Shown here in pieces: positions 32,801-43,706 of a stretch of 64,000 bases of DNA. Origin of the DNA: Cylicocyclus nassatus (taxonomy: Eukaryota > Nematoda > Chromadorea > Rhabditida > Strongylidae); the NCBI GenBank assembly GCA_958299035.1, contig CATQJL010000316.1, positions 9,146,347 to 9,210,346 of the forward strand, in the 5' to 3' direction. Positions within the stretch are counted from its first letter, which is position 1. Each line of letters opens with the position of its first letter. The notes beneath the pieces were generated by a model. The model searched no databases, had not been told where the DNA came from, and saw only the letters and a list, made by a program, of their open reading frames with translations. Made by a program: the position numbers and the translations under genes.

Positions 32801-35189
32801 ACAGACAACTAAAAATCTGCATGGTCGTCAATGTGTTAATCTATCAGTAGTAGTCTGGAACGAGAAGCGCTTCTGAAAAGGACGGGTTTTCGGACGCCGC
32901 CCTTCGTTCCGGACCCGACCCTATTACATGTATTTATAAAATAAGGACATAAAAAGCCTTGAAAAAAGCTCATTTTCGCAGTTTCCATTCGCTGCAAAGC
33001 ACAGATAATATTAGGGTGAACGGTAAAAAATGGGACAGCTTGATTTTCATTACATTTTGGAATTTTTTGTTTCTGGCAACAGCAAGTAAGCAGCAACTTA
33101 AACGTCGCTTACATGGGCGACCTTCGCTTATTATTCTGACAACGCGTTAACGCTCCTCTTTCACTACCCTACACGTGGCGCCGTGAAGAACTCGAACAGG
33201 GTTTTTTGCACAATCCTCAATCTTGCGCTGTTATACCGTAAAGTCGTAAAGCAAATGACATACCATTCGAAAGAGCTCTTCATGCTCTTTCGAACGATAC
33301 ATTAAATGCATGAGATTTCTTTTCAATTTCAGAAAAAAAATTCGAAAAAAACCTGAAAAATAGCTATTTTTGGCGCAACAAAAAACCAAAAAATCATGTT
33401 TTGCCCTATATTTTCCGAAGATAGATAAAATCTGAAGTAAGCTGCATATGGATGAATAGAGCGTAAAAAGATCTATCAGACGATTCCTAGAAAATATGCG
33501 TTTACCTGCAAAGAATTGAATAACGCGTATCTTTGTTCTCGAAGCTGTTAATGGGCATATCTTCTGACATTGAGAGTTAAAGCCACCAAGCCGTCGTGGG
33601 TTTGGTGACTGTCCCACCACTCACTCCAGCAGTGGTACTTTGGGTGGTCTCACATGTTTCACTGCGCCGATACTGCTCAAACTTCATAATTTCTCGAAGT
33701 AACTAACTTTGCATTTTAGCAATTATAAAAATTATCAATTATTTTAATGACCTTATATAGGTGCTATCTGAAAGAGAATAATTTATTCTAATGTCCATCA
33801 AAATTGGAAAGTTCAGTCACTTTTATTCCTTGAGAAATCTGCAATTATTCTCAAGGTGTCCCATTTTTTACCGTTCACCCTAATAGTTCAGGATGACGAG
33901 CTGTTTAGACGTGTTAGTAGAATAGATGAGTGTACGCTCGCAAATCTTCTGCATTTCGTTCCTTTGATAAGCACAAAAATTTAGGACGATACAACTTTCC
34001 AAGTGAGAGTTCTCAGATTATGCATTAGTTTTGGACCAACCTAATTTTCAAGTGACTTTTACTACGGTATACAGAAAATTGCTTCTTATAGATGTCTCAT
34101 TAACCCAACTTAGGAATTTTGAGAGTGATTGATGAGCAAATCTCACCCAAGTAAACAGCACCAAAAGCACCAGACCCAAGCTTTTCTTCGTCGTAAATTA
34201 TCAGATTACGACGCTCGATTTCCCAAATGTCAGACCTGAAGTACGATAGCTCAAAAGGTAGTTCCTAATTATTTGCAGCAACGTACTGTCGAGGAAGACT
34301 GTAACGACTACCGTTCTCCCTTTGCGATAGCTTCAGTCGGTAAATTTTGTTATCTCGTTTTTGTCTTTTGATGTAGCACCTCATAGAAATTATACCCACT
34401 ATTGAAGAGAGAGCTACACCAGCTATGCCGATGATCACAGTTTTGGTAGACAACCCTGAATCCATCGATGATGTTACTGACAATCTCATCAGCTAACTTG
34501 TTCGTTAGAATTAACTCCTACCTGTAGTCTCGATTACTGCCGAACTAATGTAAATTCTGTTTGCTTTCGGTTTCGAAGTGTTGTTTGCGAAGAAATCGGG
34601 AAACGCTCTATTCGTAATATTTTTGATGGCACAAAAAATAATGCCATATGTTGTATCATAACGAATGCCGGATATCAGAATGCTGTTGTGACTTTCCTGG
34701 AAATAGCGTTGCCACCAAGTCCACTATGCATTCGAATGAAGAACGTTAAAGATATTCTATTAGTTGCTCACCAAACAGTTTCCATTATCAAATTTCAAAC
34801 AGTTGGTTGTAGTCTTGATGTTGCGGGTGAGGAGGACATCGAACATATTCTGAAAGAGCAGCATACCTATCAACAGCTATTCATAATAGATAGAAATGGG
34901 CTTACGAACATTGTCGTAGGGCTCTCCTTTTCCATAAAAGGCTATGTAATAGAGCGTTGGTAGCTCCTTCTCTCCCATGACCGGGTCGAATGTGACGTTT
35001 AGCCACAAAAGCCTTTTATTCGGCTCACCAGGCATTGGTCGTTTCTCTGTTACCTTCAAAAAGTCAGAGGTTCACAGTTGTTGCAATTCGCAGCATTTGC
35101 TACCTCGTAATGGATTTTTTCAATCGGTCCACAAATCGGAGCCGTAGCTGAGTCTTCTGTGCAGCTACTGTTTTTCACGGTATCACAAC
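23896..35189 (-). CDS. Receptor tyrosine kinase paralogue B: juxtamembrane ectodomain, membrane segment, kinase and C-terminus
   Basis: Exons in order on the minus strand: 35189-35104, 35053-34906, 34866-34772, 34723-34522, 34476-34287, 34235-34147, 28446-28415, 28332-28235, 25421-25304, 25253-25137, 25086-24946, 24891-24818, 24531-24394, 24342-24177, 24117-23896 (stop 23898-23896). All phases agree. The first four exons give a fibronectin-III-like ectodomain (LWLNVTFDPV; ISGIRYDTTYGIIFCAI) with several N-x-S/T sites. The 34476-34287 exon carries the membrane span VIIGIAGVALSSIVGIISM and a basic stop-transfer stretch. The next carries the glycine loop LGSGAFGAVYLG; then [18 protein letters not shown] and WMSPEAI follow. 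It should be a cell-surface tyrosine kinase for an unknown ligand. The intron after 24394 uses a GC donor. Introns up to 5.7 kb are filled with mobile elements. Paralogue A is its inverted partner. Confidence 0.88.
25820..26085. mobile_element. Decayed hAT-like miniature element, right arm only
   Basis: GGAGTGCGTGCCGACGTCACGC, CCCCCGAGCCAAAATCCTGGA and repeated AAAATTTTT runs match the interior of 57144-57493. Its own CAGTGGCG ends are gone. Confidence 0.5.
26375..26612. mobile_element. Palindromic element, right arm only
   Basis: GGACCCCAGGAT...ATCCTGGGGTCC at the centre, with an outer CCACTGCCCAACCGGCAGCTCAGG loosely mirrored at 26580-26610. Confidence 0.5.
26649..26852. mobile_element. 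204-bp GC-rich element with ACTCAGACA termini
   Basis: ACTCAGACACTGGGACCGG at the left and its complement at the right. The interior repeats GCCGAGCCGCGG. Absent from the left arm. Confidence 0.65.
28591..28829. mobile_element. Miniature element with TA target just beyond the right arm
   Basis: TA then GGGGTTCCTT...GCAGGACGCGGC at the left, GCCGCGTCTTGCAGC...AAGGAACCC then TA at the right. Confidence 0.55.
28865..29486. mobile_element. hAT-like miniature element with poly-C, diverged
   Basis: CAGGATTGAGCAAGAGGTG at the left, GCTTCAAGCTTGATCCTG at the right, and two C-runs after AATACGACC; same family as 38573-39530. Confidence 0.5.
29845..30832. mobile_element. Foldback element, GGCCGCATGCACTA family, with nested insert
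   Basis: The outer halves mirror each other (ATGGCCGCATCATTAA..., TACCTATCCGTGAGTG... / ...GTTAGCATGCGGCC). The centre is replaced by the palindrome at 30241-30566. Confidence 0.6.
30241..30566. mobile_element. Nested palindromic element with TCTCAGACAATCGC ends
   Basis: CTCAGACAATCGCTGGGGGC is mirrored by GCCCCCGGCGATTGTCTGAG. Long arms include AAAAATAGATTGCTGAT and TCCTGATTGCTTT(C/G). Confidence 0.65.
31285..31392. repeat. Long hairpin (49-bp arms, 10-nt loop)
   Basis: Arms AATCACCTGCGAGG... and ...CTCGCGAGTGATT pair with seven mismatches in 49. The size and mismatch spacing resemble a microRNA precursor, but a short inverted-repeat element is equally likely. Confidence 0.6.
31560..32160 (-). 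pseudogene. RTE-type LINE reverse-transcriptase remnant
   Basis: On the minus strand, with frame shifts: DPYVRI...LLQGLDN, GVRQGDTISP, then FTAVLQWVKNSLDWDERG, FADDIVLFS (the YADD-like catalytic motif) and SMNMENILWEELNKRRRA. The order is that of RTE reverse transcriptases. In-frame stops and a C-run at 32053-32064 show it is dead. The ends are unknown. Confidence 0.72.
32207..32354. mobile_element. Miniature element with GGAGGACTATATGTCGCCG ends
   Basis: GGGGTGGAGGACTATATGTC at the left is mirrored at the right; the interior is GC-rich and about 100 bp. Confidence 0.6.
32540..32608. repeat. Twin perfect hairpins
   Basis: GCTTGACACAC-ATG-GTGTGTCAAGC (32540-32564) and CTTGACACAC-CAT-GTGTGTCAAG (32586-32608). 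A half copy, TGTGTGTCAAGCGGTC, stands at about 46596-46611. Confidence 0.65.
33014..33880. mobile_element. Mariner-like miniature element
   Basis: TA followed by GGGTGAACGGTAAAAAATGG, ending with the exact complement and TA (33012-33013, 33881-33882). No transposase. Confidence 0.75.
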
Positions 35190-35869
35190 CTGTTGAAAAA
35201 AATACTTTTTAGAAAAGATATTTGATGGAAAAAAGCAAGCCTAGCTTTTCTCTCTTCAAGTCTTTAGCTCAATAGCGCATTGGACAATAAGAGATTGTCA
35301 TTAGTACTTTGCTGATATGTAGACGATATTTAATAAATCAAAACGTCCCTTGGTCACAAGAGGAAGAGCGGAAGCACGTTAAAAGTTTCAACAAACACCT
35401 TAGTGCAAACAGACGCTTTAAAACCAGAAAATAAGCAAGAATGCTTGAGGAACAGAAAATTGCTAGCGTTTGTACTACTGTCTAGGTGTGAATATTTTGA
35501 TAAAATTGTTCTGCTTGCCGTGTTGTGCGTTGTCCGTATTTCTATACTCAAAATCGTTCATTCAAATGCTGAAAAAGTTGTATGTAATTAGCTGCAGTTG
35601 AAAGTGGTGAGGATTGCTTTGATATCAAAGTCTTTCTATGTAAGTGTACAGGCAATATTTTGTTACGCCAAGACTGTCTTTACGGCTTCTCACTATATAG
35701 TACCTTACAGTCGCTTGCCGCTCCATACTGCCTATATGTTCTAGTTTTTACTTTACCACCACACTCCGTAGACGATGTTGTTTGTTTGTGCTTTCTCTTC
35801 TACTAGGTTGTCTCATAATTTTTCACTGTCATTGATTCCTTCTCCAATAAGTCAGATTCTCCTTGATCT
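35190..35869. other. RTK B intron sequence, no exon found
   Basis: Must hold or precede a missing ectodomain exon. A minus frame at 35354-35551 shows no supported splice signals. Confidence 0.35.
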
Positions 35870-36404
35870 TTAACACGTTTCGGACCGGTGCTGCACATTG
35901 TGCAGCACGCTACTTTGAAAGACCTTCCTTTTGTTTACAGGAGGTTTCCTTTTAGTTCAAGTTTAATAAACCAAAGGCTTAAGCTTCTATTTTTCAAAGA
36001 ACTCTGTGGAGTTGTGCCGCCGATATTTGTTTAGGAGATATGAGCGCAAATCGAATAACAGGCTGGAACGAAGTGCCGCAACGCGAACGACGCGTGCGAG
36101 TTGCAACTATTCTTTGCTTATATCAAAGAGAAAAACCGTAAATTCAACACCGATGTGTACCGTTTACAACATAGATACTTTTGCATACTACTGGAAACTG
36201 AGTCCTTGTTCCTATCCTTCAGGAAAGCGTAGAAAGCGACAAAATTTAAACACTTCGAATTCACTCAGAACTTTGGGTATAGAACTTATCTAACAAGCTA
36301 ATTACAAATGCAGCACACAGTTTACAAAATAAGGTTTTTTTGCGCTAATGACTGAAAATGCACTCTTTTCGCCGCGCGCAATTTCGCGGTCCGAAACGTG
36401 TTAA
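35870..36404. mobile_element. piggyBac-like miniature element with TTAA
   Basis: TTAACACGTTTCGGACCG at the left and CGGTCCGAAACGTGTTAA at the right, a perfect 18-bp inverted repeat that includes TTAA at both ends. Assignment to piggyBac rests only on TTAA and the following CACG. Confidence 0.6.
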
Positions 36405-36409
36405 AATGC

Positions 36410-37570
36410 TTTTGCAGCACCTTTTGATAGAAAGCAAGCTTGGCAAGCTTTGCCCAATCATTTGCAAAGTTTATTCCTTCTAGGACCCTTTACTTGCTTA
36501 GACATATACTTTCCACATGGGTTCTACTGTAAGTATATGTACATCACTTACTGTACTTTCTCTATTGCTCAGAATCAAACACGAATAAGTCTGAATTGGC
36601 CAAAAATGCGAAGATTTTCTCTTCTTTTAGGGTTTTAATTAGGTTAGTTTTCTTCGAAAACTAACATTTGCAAAAGGCTGAAAGTCTATGACTCTCAAAG
36701 CTTCATACTAATACGGAACTGAATGTGTGCGAACAGCCCAGCATCTTTGGCAAAAAATGGATTTATTGATTTTTTTCAAATTTCAACCATAAAAATGCAA
36801 ATTTATAGATGAATGCCCGTTGTGGAAGGTGTATGTGTGAGCAAACAGGATGTTCGTAGGATTTTCTTGGAGAAGTTACGATTCTTTTTTGATTTTTTGA
36901 ACGGGACGTCTTTAGTTTCTGGCCTCAAACATCATTTGGAACAAATTTTGTGCAAATGTCCGAACAGAGTATTGTAGGGGTAGTTTTGCTCCATCGAAAG
37001 TTATCCTGAAGCCTATTCAGGGAGCAAAAAAGTATGATTTGTCGCTGGAGAAATGATGGTAAGAGAGGTTAACAATTTTAAGACAAAATAATAATTGGAT
37101 CAGGTTGGCACGACTGGCATAGGGGCAAGCTGTATTGTTAGAAACAAAAGAATTTTCAGGTTGCGTGCGGAGACCAGAAAAATCGCAGAAATATACATCA
37201 ACGTCAAACTCTATGTTGAAAATCGCCTTTCTCATCCCCAGCAAATGAACAGTTAATAAGAAGCAATTAGCTACCATGCAACCAGACGGAAACTTCGTAA
37301 GGGAGGATTTATTTGCTTTTATTTCGTGCCGTGCTCTAACTCAGATTATATCAGTGACGTCAGTCGGGAGGTATCAGGAAATGCAATTTTTATAATTTAT
37401 TCCGCAGTATTAGCAAAGGCAGTTTTTATGAAGGTGAAACTTACTGTTTCAATATTGGCGTACGCCTAAAATCAATAAATGATTTTTTGCGGTGTTTCCT
37501 AAGTTCGGTCGAGAAACATTAGAAATTCCACTGTTCTGTTGAAATTCAACTCCACTTTTGGTTGTAGTTT
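36410..37570. other. RTK B intron, no gene or clear repeat
   Basis: A+T-rich, only short frames in both directions. Confidence 0.4.
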
Positions 37571-37573
37571 TAC

Positions 37574-37700
37574 AATCTGGGTCGGTAGTAAACCTGTCGA
37601 AATTCAGAGTTATAACTCAGAGCTAACTCTAAATTATCTCTGAGCTAACGCGCACCTTCTTGACCCTCTTGACAGGTGCTTGAACAGACCAAATCTGGAT
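37574..37700. repeat. Element end related to 41279
   Basis: GGTCGGTAGTAAACCTGTCG is the inverse of 41240-41279. Alternating AACTCAGAGTT/GAGCTAACTCT motifs follow. The two may be the ends of one 3.7-kb element or of two copies. Confidence 0.4.
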
Positions 37701-38137
37701 AGCGATGATATGGCAGAATAAACCGTAACCGGTAGTTTATTCCTGATAGAGCAACATCGTCTAAATTGCTCTGTATATGAAACAGCGCCACAAACGCTCT
37801 GCGATAGCTCTGAGATTAGTGCGCGTTCCAGTCTATCGTGAAATATCTCTGAGTTTGGTCAGATAAAGAGAAATGGAGCACAAAAGAAGAGGGGCAGCTG
37901 AAAAGTCCTCCTGAGTACAATTTGCTAGTAGTTTCAGCAGGCATGATGGGGGAATCGTGGTACGCATATTTTACAAAAATTTGAAATTTCGTAAAATCTT
38001 GGCTCAAAGGGGTCATTCGATGCGCTGATCACAATTATGGAATTCATATTTCACCTCGGAGCTATATAGCCGGCCTGCGGTAGGTTTACGGTACAGAAGA
38101 AAAAATTAGACAAAACTGGCCAAAACTAAGCTTATTT

Positions 38138-40027
38138 AAGGGATCGGTCAGAGTTTGCCGGTGTTGAAAGTGTTGCTGGTGTAAAGTGTTGAAAGCGTTA
38201 CCGGTGTTAAAAGTACTGAAAGCGTTGCAGATATTGAAAGTGTTGCCGGTGTTGAAAGCGTTGCCGGTGTTGAAAGTGTTGAATGTCTTGCAGTTTCATT
38301 CTTCCTCGAGCGATCTCACCGGCTGGTGAGTGCGTTTGAAATGGACGTGAAAAATGAGTAATTAAATGCGAATAAAATGGGAAATGCTTTCACAAAAATG
38401 CAAAAATTCTCATACAAAGTTTTTGGAAGTAGAAGACCTGTGACCGTATTCATCATTGATACCTTGGGGTAAATTCTACCTCCAGGTACTTTTATCACTC
38501 ATTATCAGCAAAATTACATTAAGAAACTTACCTCAAGGTACTTTGTGAATATGGGTACTTGCTGGTAATGAGCAGGGTCAAGCAAGGGGTGTGCCACACG
38601 ATCGCTGGTTACAACCCCCCCCCCCTGACTGCTGTCTTAATAAGGCCCCCCCCTGAACTATATACCTAAGATAGCATTACCAGAGTTGAGAAAGAGGTCA
38701 GGCACAAGTCTTTCGAAAATCCCCCCCCCCTTTCCAAAGCCCTCAAACGACCCCTTCTTCCTCCTCTTAATTTCTGGACCTCAAAGTGTGACATTCTGGA
38801 GGACACCATCTTTTTCTTGAGAGTTTTCGGATTTCTGAGAGTTGTACGCCCGATTTTCTGTGACTGCACTTTACAATCACACGTAATTTGACGACTGATT
38901 TTGATCTGAATGGGCATATTGAAAGGGCCATAATTTTCTTATGGGTGGGGCGTTCGGCTCCAAATTGCCAGTGTAGCAAGAAGAAGCTATGTGCAGCCGC
39001 ACCCCATTAACTGTATCAAAAAAACATTTTTAACGGACAGTATTCATATGAATCGATAGCCTAAACCTTGTAGATTCCATAGGACTGTTTGGAGCTTGAT
39101 TTGTCTTCTTAGCTCTAAGTAATATTTGGTGAAAGCACAGCGATCAATAGCGAAAAATGGAAAAAAAGTAGATATAGGTTGGCTTCTAATTCCACAGTTG
39201 GCAGAGCTTCTGAAGCAGGATTCCTGAGGTGGACAAAGAAGGAGTAGTGCTTTGTCTTGAGTGCAAAAACGGATAGCTATTTCACCTTTGAAACAAAGTT
39301 AACCATGTTGGAATTTGACCATTTCATTTGGGTAGCCTAGTATTTTGAATCTTCAGAATTTGCTTACACTTTGTTTACAGGGGTTAATTGGCATGCTAAC
39401 TATGGATATGATACGAATATCATGTTATCACTATTATCAGATTACCCAACTACGACTCTCTCCCCTTTTAACCCCTCGATACGACCCCCCCCCCCCAGTT
39501 GTGGCGTGCCGCACCCCACGCTTGACCCTGATAATGAGTGATAAAACTACCTGGAGGTAGAATTTACCTAGGCATAATTTAATTTATCTAATTTACCTAG
39601 GCAATCTCCAATATTTGAAAATGCTCTGAGACTTCCCATATGTAGGTCTTATACTCAGTAATCGCAGAAACGCCGGATGCGACAGCTAACATTACTCAGA
39701 CTTTAGCAGAGTTCTCAAAATTCAAAGATTGCCTATCTAAAACAAGTCCTCTACTTTCTAAAGACCTTGTCTGAGGTGTTTTGCATGTGAAAGCATTTTC
39801 CATTCCATTCGCATTTCATTACTCATTTTCCATGTCCATTTCAAACGTACTCACCAGCCGGCGAGATCGCTCGAGGAAGAATGAAACTGCAAGACTGATG
39901 TCTACAATCAACACTTTCAACACCGGCAACACTTCCAACACTTTCAACACCGGCAACGCTTTCAACACTTTCAACACCGGCAATACTTTCAACACCGGCA
40001 ACCCCGGCAAACTCTGACCGATCCCTA
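38138..40027. mobile_element. Foldback element with minisatellite arms
   Basis: AGGGATCGGTCAGAGTTTGC at the left, complement at the right. Each arm is largely a tandem array of TGTTGAAAG and TGTTGCCGG units (38157-38290; mirrored 39905-40010), then a shared single-copy stretch (GAGCGATCTC, AAATGGA, CTACCTCCAGGTA). The centre is interrupted by 38573-39530. Confidence 0.7.
38573..39530. mobile_element. hAT-like element with poly-C, 8-bp target duplication
   Basis: CAGGGTCAAGC / GCTTGACCCTG perfect termini, flanked by GTAATGAG and ATAATGAG. It contains poly-C runs near both ends and in the middle. No transposase seen. Confidence 0.68.
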
Positions 40028-40029
40028 AG

Positions 40030-40360
40030 GCACTGATCATGAATTTGGCATGCATTTTGTACTGCGAGTTAATCTGGCAAGGTTACGGTGGGCTTACGGA
40101 AGACAGGAGAAAATCACAACTTGGGGGAAACTTGGACCGGTGGGTTATTCGAAATGCAGATTCGGATATTCTACCTGCGGCGTAAATTGATGTCATTCAG
40201 GATGATTACGGTAGATATACTGTAAGTAGGATGAAGTCAAAATGGCTAAATTCGACCCAGTGAGCTTTGGGCGCACCAACTAGTTACTTCGTTTGGCGGT
40301 GTCATCTGCTGGGGATGCGGTAGGCATACGGTAAGTGGGCCAAATCATAGATAAGGGCAA
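40030..40360. repeat. Degenerate satellite-like repeat
   Basis: TTACGGTGGGCTTACGG, TTATTCGAAATGCAG and TGCGGTAGGCATACGGTA recur, as at 1-240 and 37955-38110. Confidence 0.45.
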
Positions 40361-40715
40361 AATTTGTGCGGATGGCTTGATCGCGCAAATCCTAATAGTC
40401 CATCCTTTCATTGCATATGCCATCGTTCGCACTATTTTGAAGTTTTCAGCTGCACAAAAGACCAATCCGTGGGATAAACCACCACTTCTCGACGGAAATG
40501 AAAATGAATGAGGCTTTGATATAACTTGTTATGACATGCTATGTGTTAATGCAATGAGTACATTATGGCAAAGCAACTTCAAACTTAGAGGGTGTGTCAT
40601 GGTTTAGCCGTTTAGAGATATGATCTTTGCGCTAAACCATGCAGGTTCAAGTCCCAACTTTGACATAGCTTTTGCAACAAAGTGCGTAACAACTCCTCAA
40701 AAAGCAAAACTAAGG

Positions 40716-41279
40716 GCTAGAGAGTTGGAAATAGGAACTCTAAAAGCGGAACTCAGAGTTTCAAGAAGCACAACTCTGAGTTTCAAAAACAGAACTCAAG
40801 AGGGAAGCCCTAACTTAGCTCGCGCTTTTGGAATAAGACACATATATTTAAAATCTGCTTCGAACGCTGATGCCAAATATGCTGTTCCCAGCTGCCGCGC
40901 ATCATTCGCAACAGAGTTATGAGGCCTCCTCCCCTATGACTCGCTCCACCGGCAAGTCTAGGGGAAACACGACAATGACTACCAGAGGTCATGTGGTGAA
41001 ATGGTGTCTCGCTCCATAAGCTAATGGTCCTTTTGATTCCTATTGCGTGTTTTTCGTTTTGCAAGTCCTCAACAGTGTTCAGAATACACTTTTGTTAACA
41101 GTGTATTGTATTTACAGCTGAGAACAGCATATTTGGTATCAACGTTCGAAGCTGATTCCAAATATATGTGTCTTATTTCAAAGGGGCGAGCTACGTTAGG
41201 TAGCTTCCCTCGTCAGAGTTATTTCTAAGTCAAAGCGGAGCTTTGAACTCGGAGTTTCGACCAGATTACTACCGACCTT
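40716..41279. mobile_element. Inverted-repeat element
   Basis: 40760-40905 (AAGACACATATATTT...CTGTTCCCAGCTG) is mirrored by 41105-41240. The right end GACCAGATTACTACCGACC matches 37574. Confidence 0.5.
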
Positions 41280-41300
41280 GCTTTTTTAACTGACGGGTAT

Positions 41301-41590
41301 AGTAAACTTGATGACCGCTGTCTTTGGCTATGTTTTTATACCAAAGTGCACAAGGCCCAAAGTTTACCCCCAGCGAATCCATTCGCTGAAACTCTGCGCA
41401 TTGACATTTTGCCAGATTCAGATTTACCTGTTTTTTTACAAAAATCCATTACTTTGCACAATCCATCACTTTTTGCCAACTTTGATCTACGAATTTCGGG
41501 AATCGATGCAAACACGGGGACAGAGATGACACATAAATGTGGGACAACACTTCTTTATGTAGATGGAACAATTGGTGGGTTTTCCCACAT
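41301..41590 (+). other. Unassigned open frame with protein-like composition
   Basis: Plus-strand frame opens near 41246 and stops at about 41592. It reads ...DDRCLWLCFYTKVHKAQSLP, then ETLRIDILPDSDLPVFL..., NPSLFANFDLRISGID and CGTTLLYVDG. The residue mix looks more like real protein than the other frames here. A possible acceptor TATAG ends at 41300. It lies inside a minus-strand RTK intron. No family recognised. Confidence 0.28.
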
Positions 41591-41740
41591 GTAGATAAAA
41601 ACCGAACAAAACGGAGTGCATTTCAGCTGCTTTTTAGATATTTCTAAAATTATTTTCCGGATATTTTAGTGCGACACTCATGAATTAATGTGAGATGATA
41701 TAGAAAAATAAATTGGTACTAAAAACTCACTCAAAATTAC

Positions 41741-42845
41741 CTGTTCCGAGTCGATTATTCTAGGAACTGACAGAGTTAGACACTGTTTACTCTTGACCAT
41801 CTCAGCATAATAGAGATAGTGACATCTACGATACATAGCGTCGGCATTAAACCGAGCGACTATAGTGCCAAGGACACCTTGAGCCTGTAGAGATTCACCT
41901 AAGTCTTTACAAGCACCGCATGACTCACATAGCTGGGCAGAGGCACGCCTTGATTAACAGCTGCTTTTTCACAAAAATAGCCATCCACTATTGGAGTCAC
42001 CTCCAAATCTTCAAGCCCTAGGGGCCATGCTAAATTTAGACCATAGATTTTACAATCTAAATGTTGACTACTGGCGTCGACTCGAATTACCTCCAACAAG
42101 GTATTTGAAGGTGAGCTCAATTGTGCCAAACCAACTCGAAGAGGATCCTTTCTAAAATTTCAAACAAAAGGTTCATGAAAGACCTATCAAGAACATACAT
42201 AGACTACTTCCAGTAATTCGAGCTTTGCACTGATCAAAGGTCGCGGCTGGTCAATAAAACTCGGTTCAGAAAACGGCCCAGTAGCCGATGGAGACACCGC
42301 CGCTACACTGCAAGAGCACATTGGAAAGAAAGTTATGCATAACAAGATAACTGTTAATTGCACTGACCGGATATAAACGGGCTTACAGAATATACTTTTG
42401 GGTCTCAAGAAATCTGTAATAACAGGTTCCGTTGAGATCTGAAAAAATGTTATTTTAGTGTCATCGTTTTCGTTTTCCGTCGAATTATGTGGACGGTTCC
42501 GAACGATTGAGAATAATACTGAATTATCAGCTGATATGACGAACCAGAGACAAGTTGCTCTTAACCAAGGAAAAGCGCCTTATATGGCGCCTATCCATAT
42601 CAAATTCAAAAAAGAGCCCGCAAATTATTTACAGCAGGGGCAATCATCACAGGTCATATAAAATCAAAATAATCGAATATTAGTGTCTAAGTTTATTTTC
42701 TTTCCTACCATTGGAAGCGAGACTAGACAGAACCACGACCTCTGGAAGCCATCAATTCCGATAAAAGACTGTTTGAAAGTAAGAATGACCATAAAGAACT
42801 TGCCTTAGTCATGTTGTCCACAAAGTACGATTCAGGTGCGTCAAC
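41741..42845 (-). CDS. Upstream ectodomain exons of RTK paralogue B
   Basis: Six exons can be chained on the minus strand: 42845-42804 (VDAPESYFVDNMTK), 42768-42709 (SFIGIDGFQRSWFCLVSLPM), 42438-42387 (ISTEPVITDFLRPKSIF), 42302-42199 (AVSPSATGPFSEPSF...), 42147-41929 (DPLRVGLAQLSSPSN...) and 41884-41741 (AQGVLGTIVARFNADAMYRR...). Lengths and phases fit throughout; the 42302 and 42147 acceptors are the least certain. The composition (paired cysteines, beta-strand-like runs) suits an extracellular domain. They are joined to the kinase gene because they share its strand, lie directly upstream, and no other minus-strand gene intervenes. At least one further exon, starting in phase 0 and ending in phase 1, must lie between 41741 and 35189 and was not found. 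The donor after 42804 reads GCAAGT, another apparent GC-AG intron. The signal-peptide exon was not identified; a leucine-rich stretch at about 42960-43000 is a weak candidate. Confidence 0.62.
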
Positions 42846-42849
42846 CTAT

Positions 42850-43490
42850 AATAACATAAGATGACAATATCAAAAGAGGAGGCAATATTGATTCGACTAA
42901 AATTTCTGAATAATGACCTATCTCTAGCTTACGATACGTTACCTTTCTCAAACTAATCAAAAGAAGCACATGTGGAAGGCTCACGTACGATTTATTGCGA
43001 AAAATTTTTCAATAATTATGTAAGTGACCTATGTACATCGATAAATAAATTTTTAAAAACAGAATCATTGTTACTGCGTGCTATTCTGTTTAGTATGCGT
43101 TCTGATTAATTATTTCTCAATTATGTATGCATGTATGGCATATTGATGCATATACGTGCATGCACATATATATACTTCTCTCCTCATCCTTCCCGCAAAC
43201 GGTCGGCTAGCTCTTAGCTCCGACCTATGCCATCCACCAAGAATAGGACCAAGAAGACAAGGTGGAAGAAACCGTGGCTGATCCACTGCGTCTTTCTTGG
43301 TCGAGAAGTCATGGACAGCGCAACGTCACGAATGCACTGATTGGCACGAGCAAGAATATTCTTGTCATCGAAGACGATCGAAATCGAAATCGCCCAACTC
43401 AAGCCATAAACGGAATCATCGCGGTACTAAATGTATATAGCCGCTGAGGATGAATAAATGTATGTATGTAATGTAAAAGTGTACGTACTC
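42850..43490. other. Upstream of RTK B ectodomain exons
   Basis: No exon confirmed. A TGTATGTATG tail after 43440 and a short CGCTGAGGATGAATAAATG stretch could be a LINE 3' end, but nothing supports it further. Confidence 0.3.
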
Positions 43491-43492
43491 AC

Positions 43493-43672
43493 CAGTGGCG
43501 GACCGAGGGGGAGGGCTATGGGTCCTAAAAATGTGCAAGTGGAGGTTATGGGCCCATAAAAATCTTGAGGAGCACTCCAAAAAAGTGTTCGAAATGCGTA
43601 GCTCACGCCACGCACCTTCATTTGAAACGACTTCTTCCCCCCCCCCAGACGGAAATCGTGGGACTGCCGCTG
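43493..43672. mobile_element. hAT-like miniature element
   Basis: CAGTGGCGGACCGAGGGGG at the left, CCCCC...GGACTGCCGCTG at the right; interior GTAGCTCACGCCACGCACCTT as in 57144-57493. Confidence 0.6.
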
Positions 43673-43706
43673 GTGTCTACTTGTATGTATACATGTACGT
43701 AAGTAC

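Noticed and set aside
42187..42408. Frame resembling a signal peptide (VQLTVILLCITFFPMCSCS)
   Set aside because: It begins with TTG, and good donor and acceptor signals make most of the hydrophobic part an intron between two RTK ectodomain exons.
43195..43440. Possible LINE 3' end
   Set aside because: The TGTATGTATG tail is suggestive but no coding motif or repeat copy supports it.
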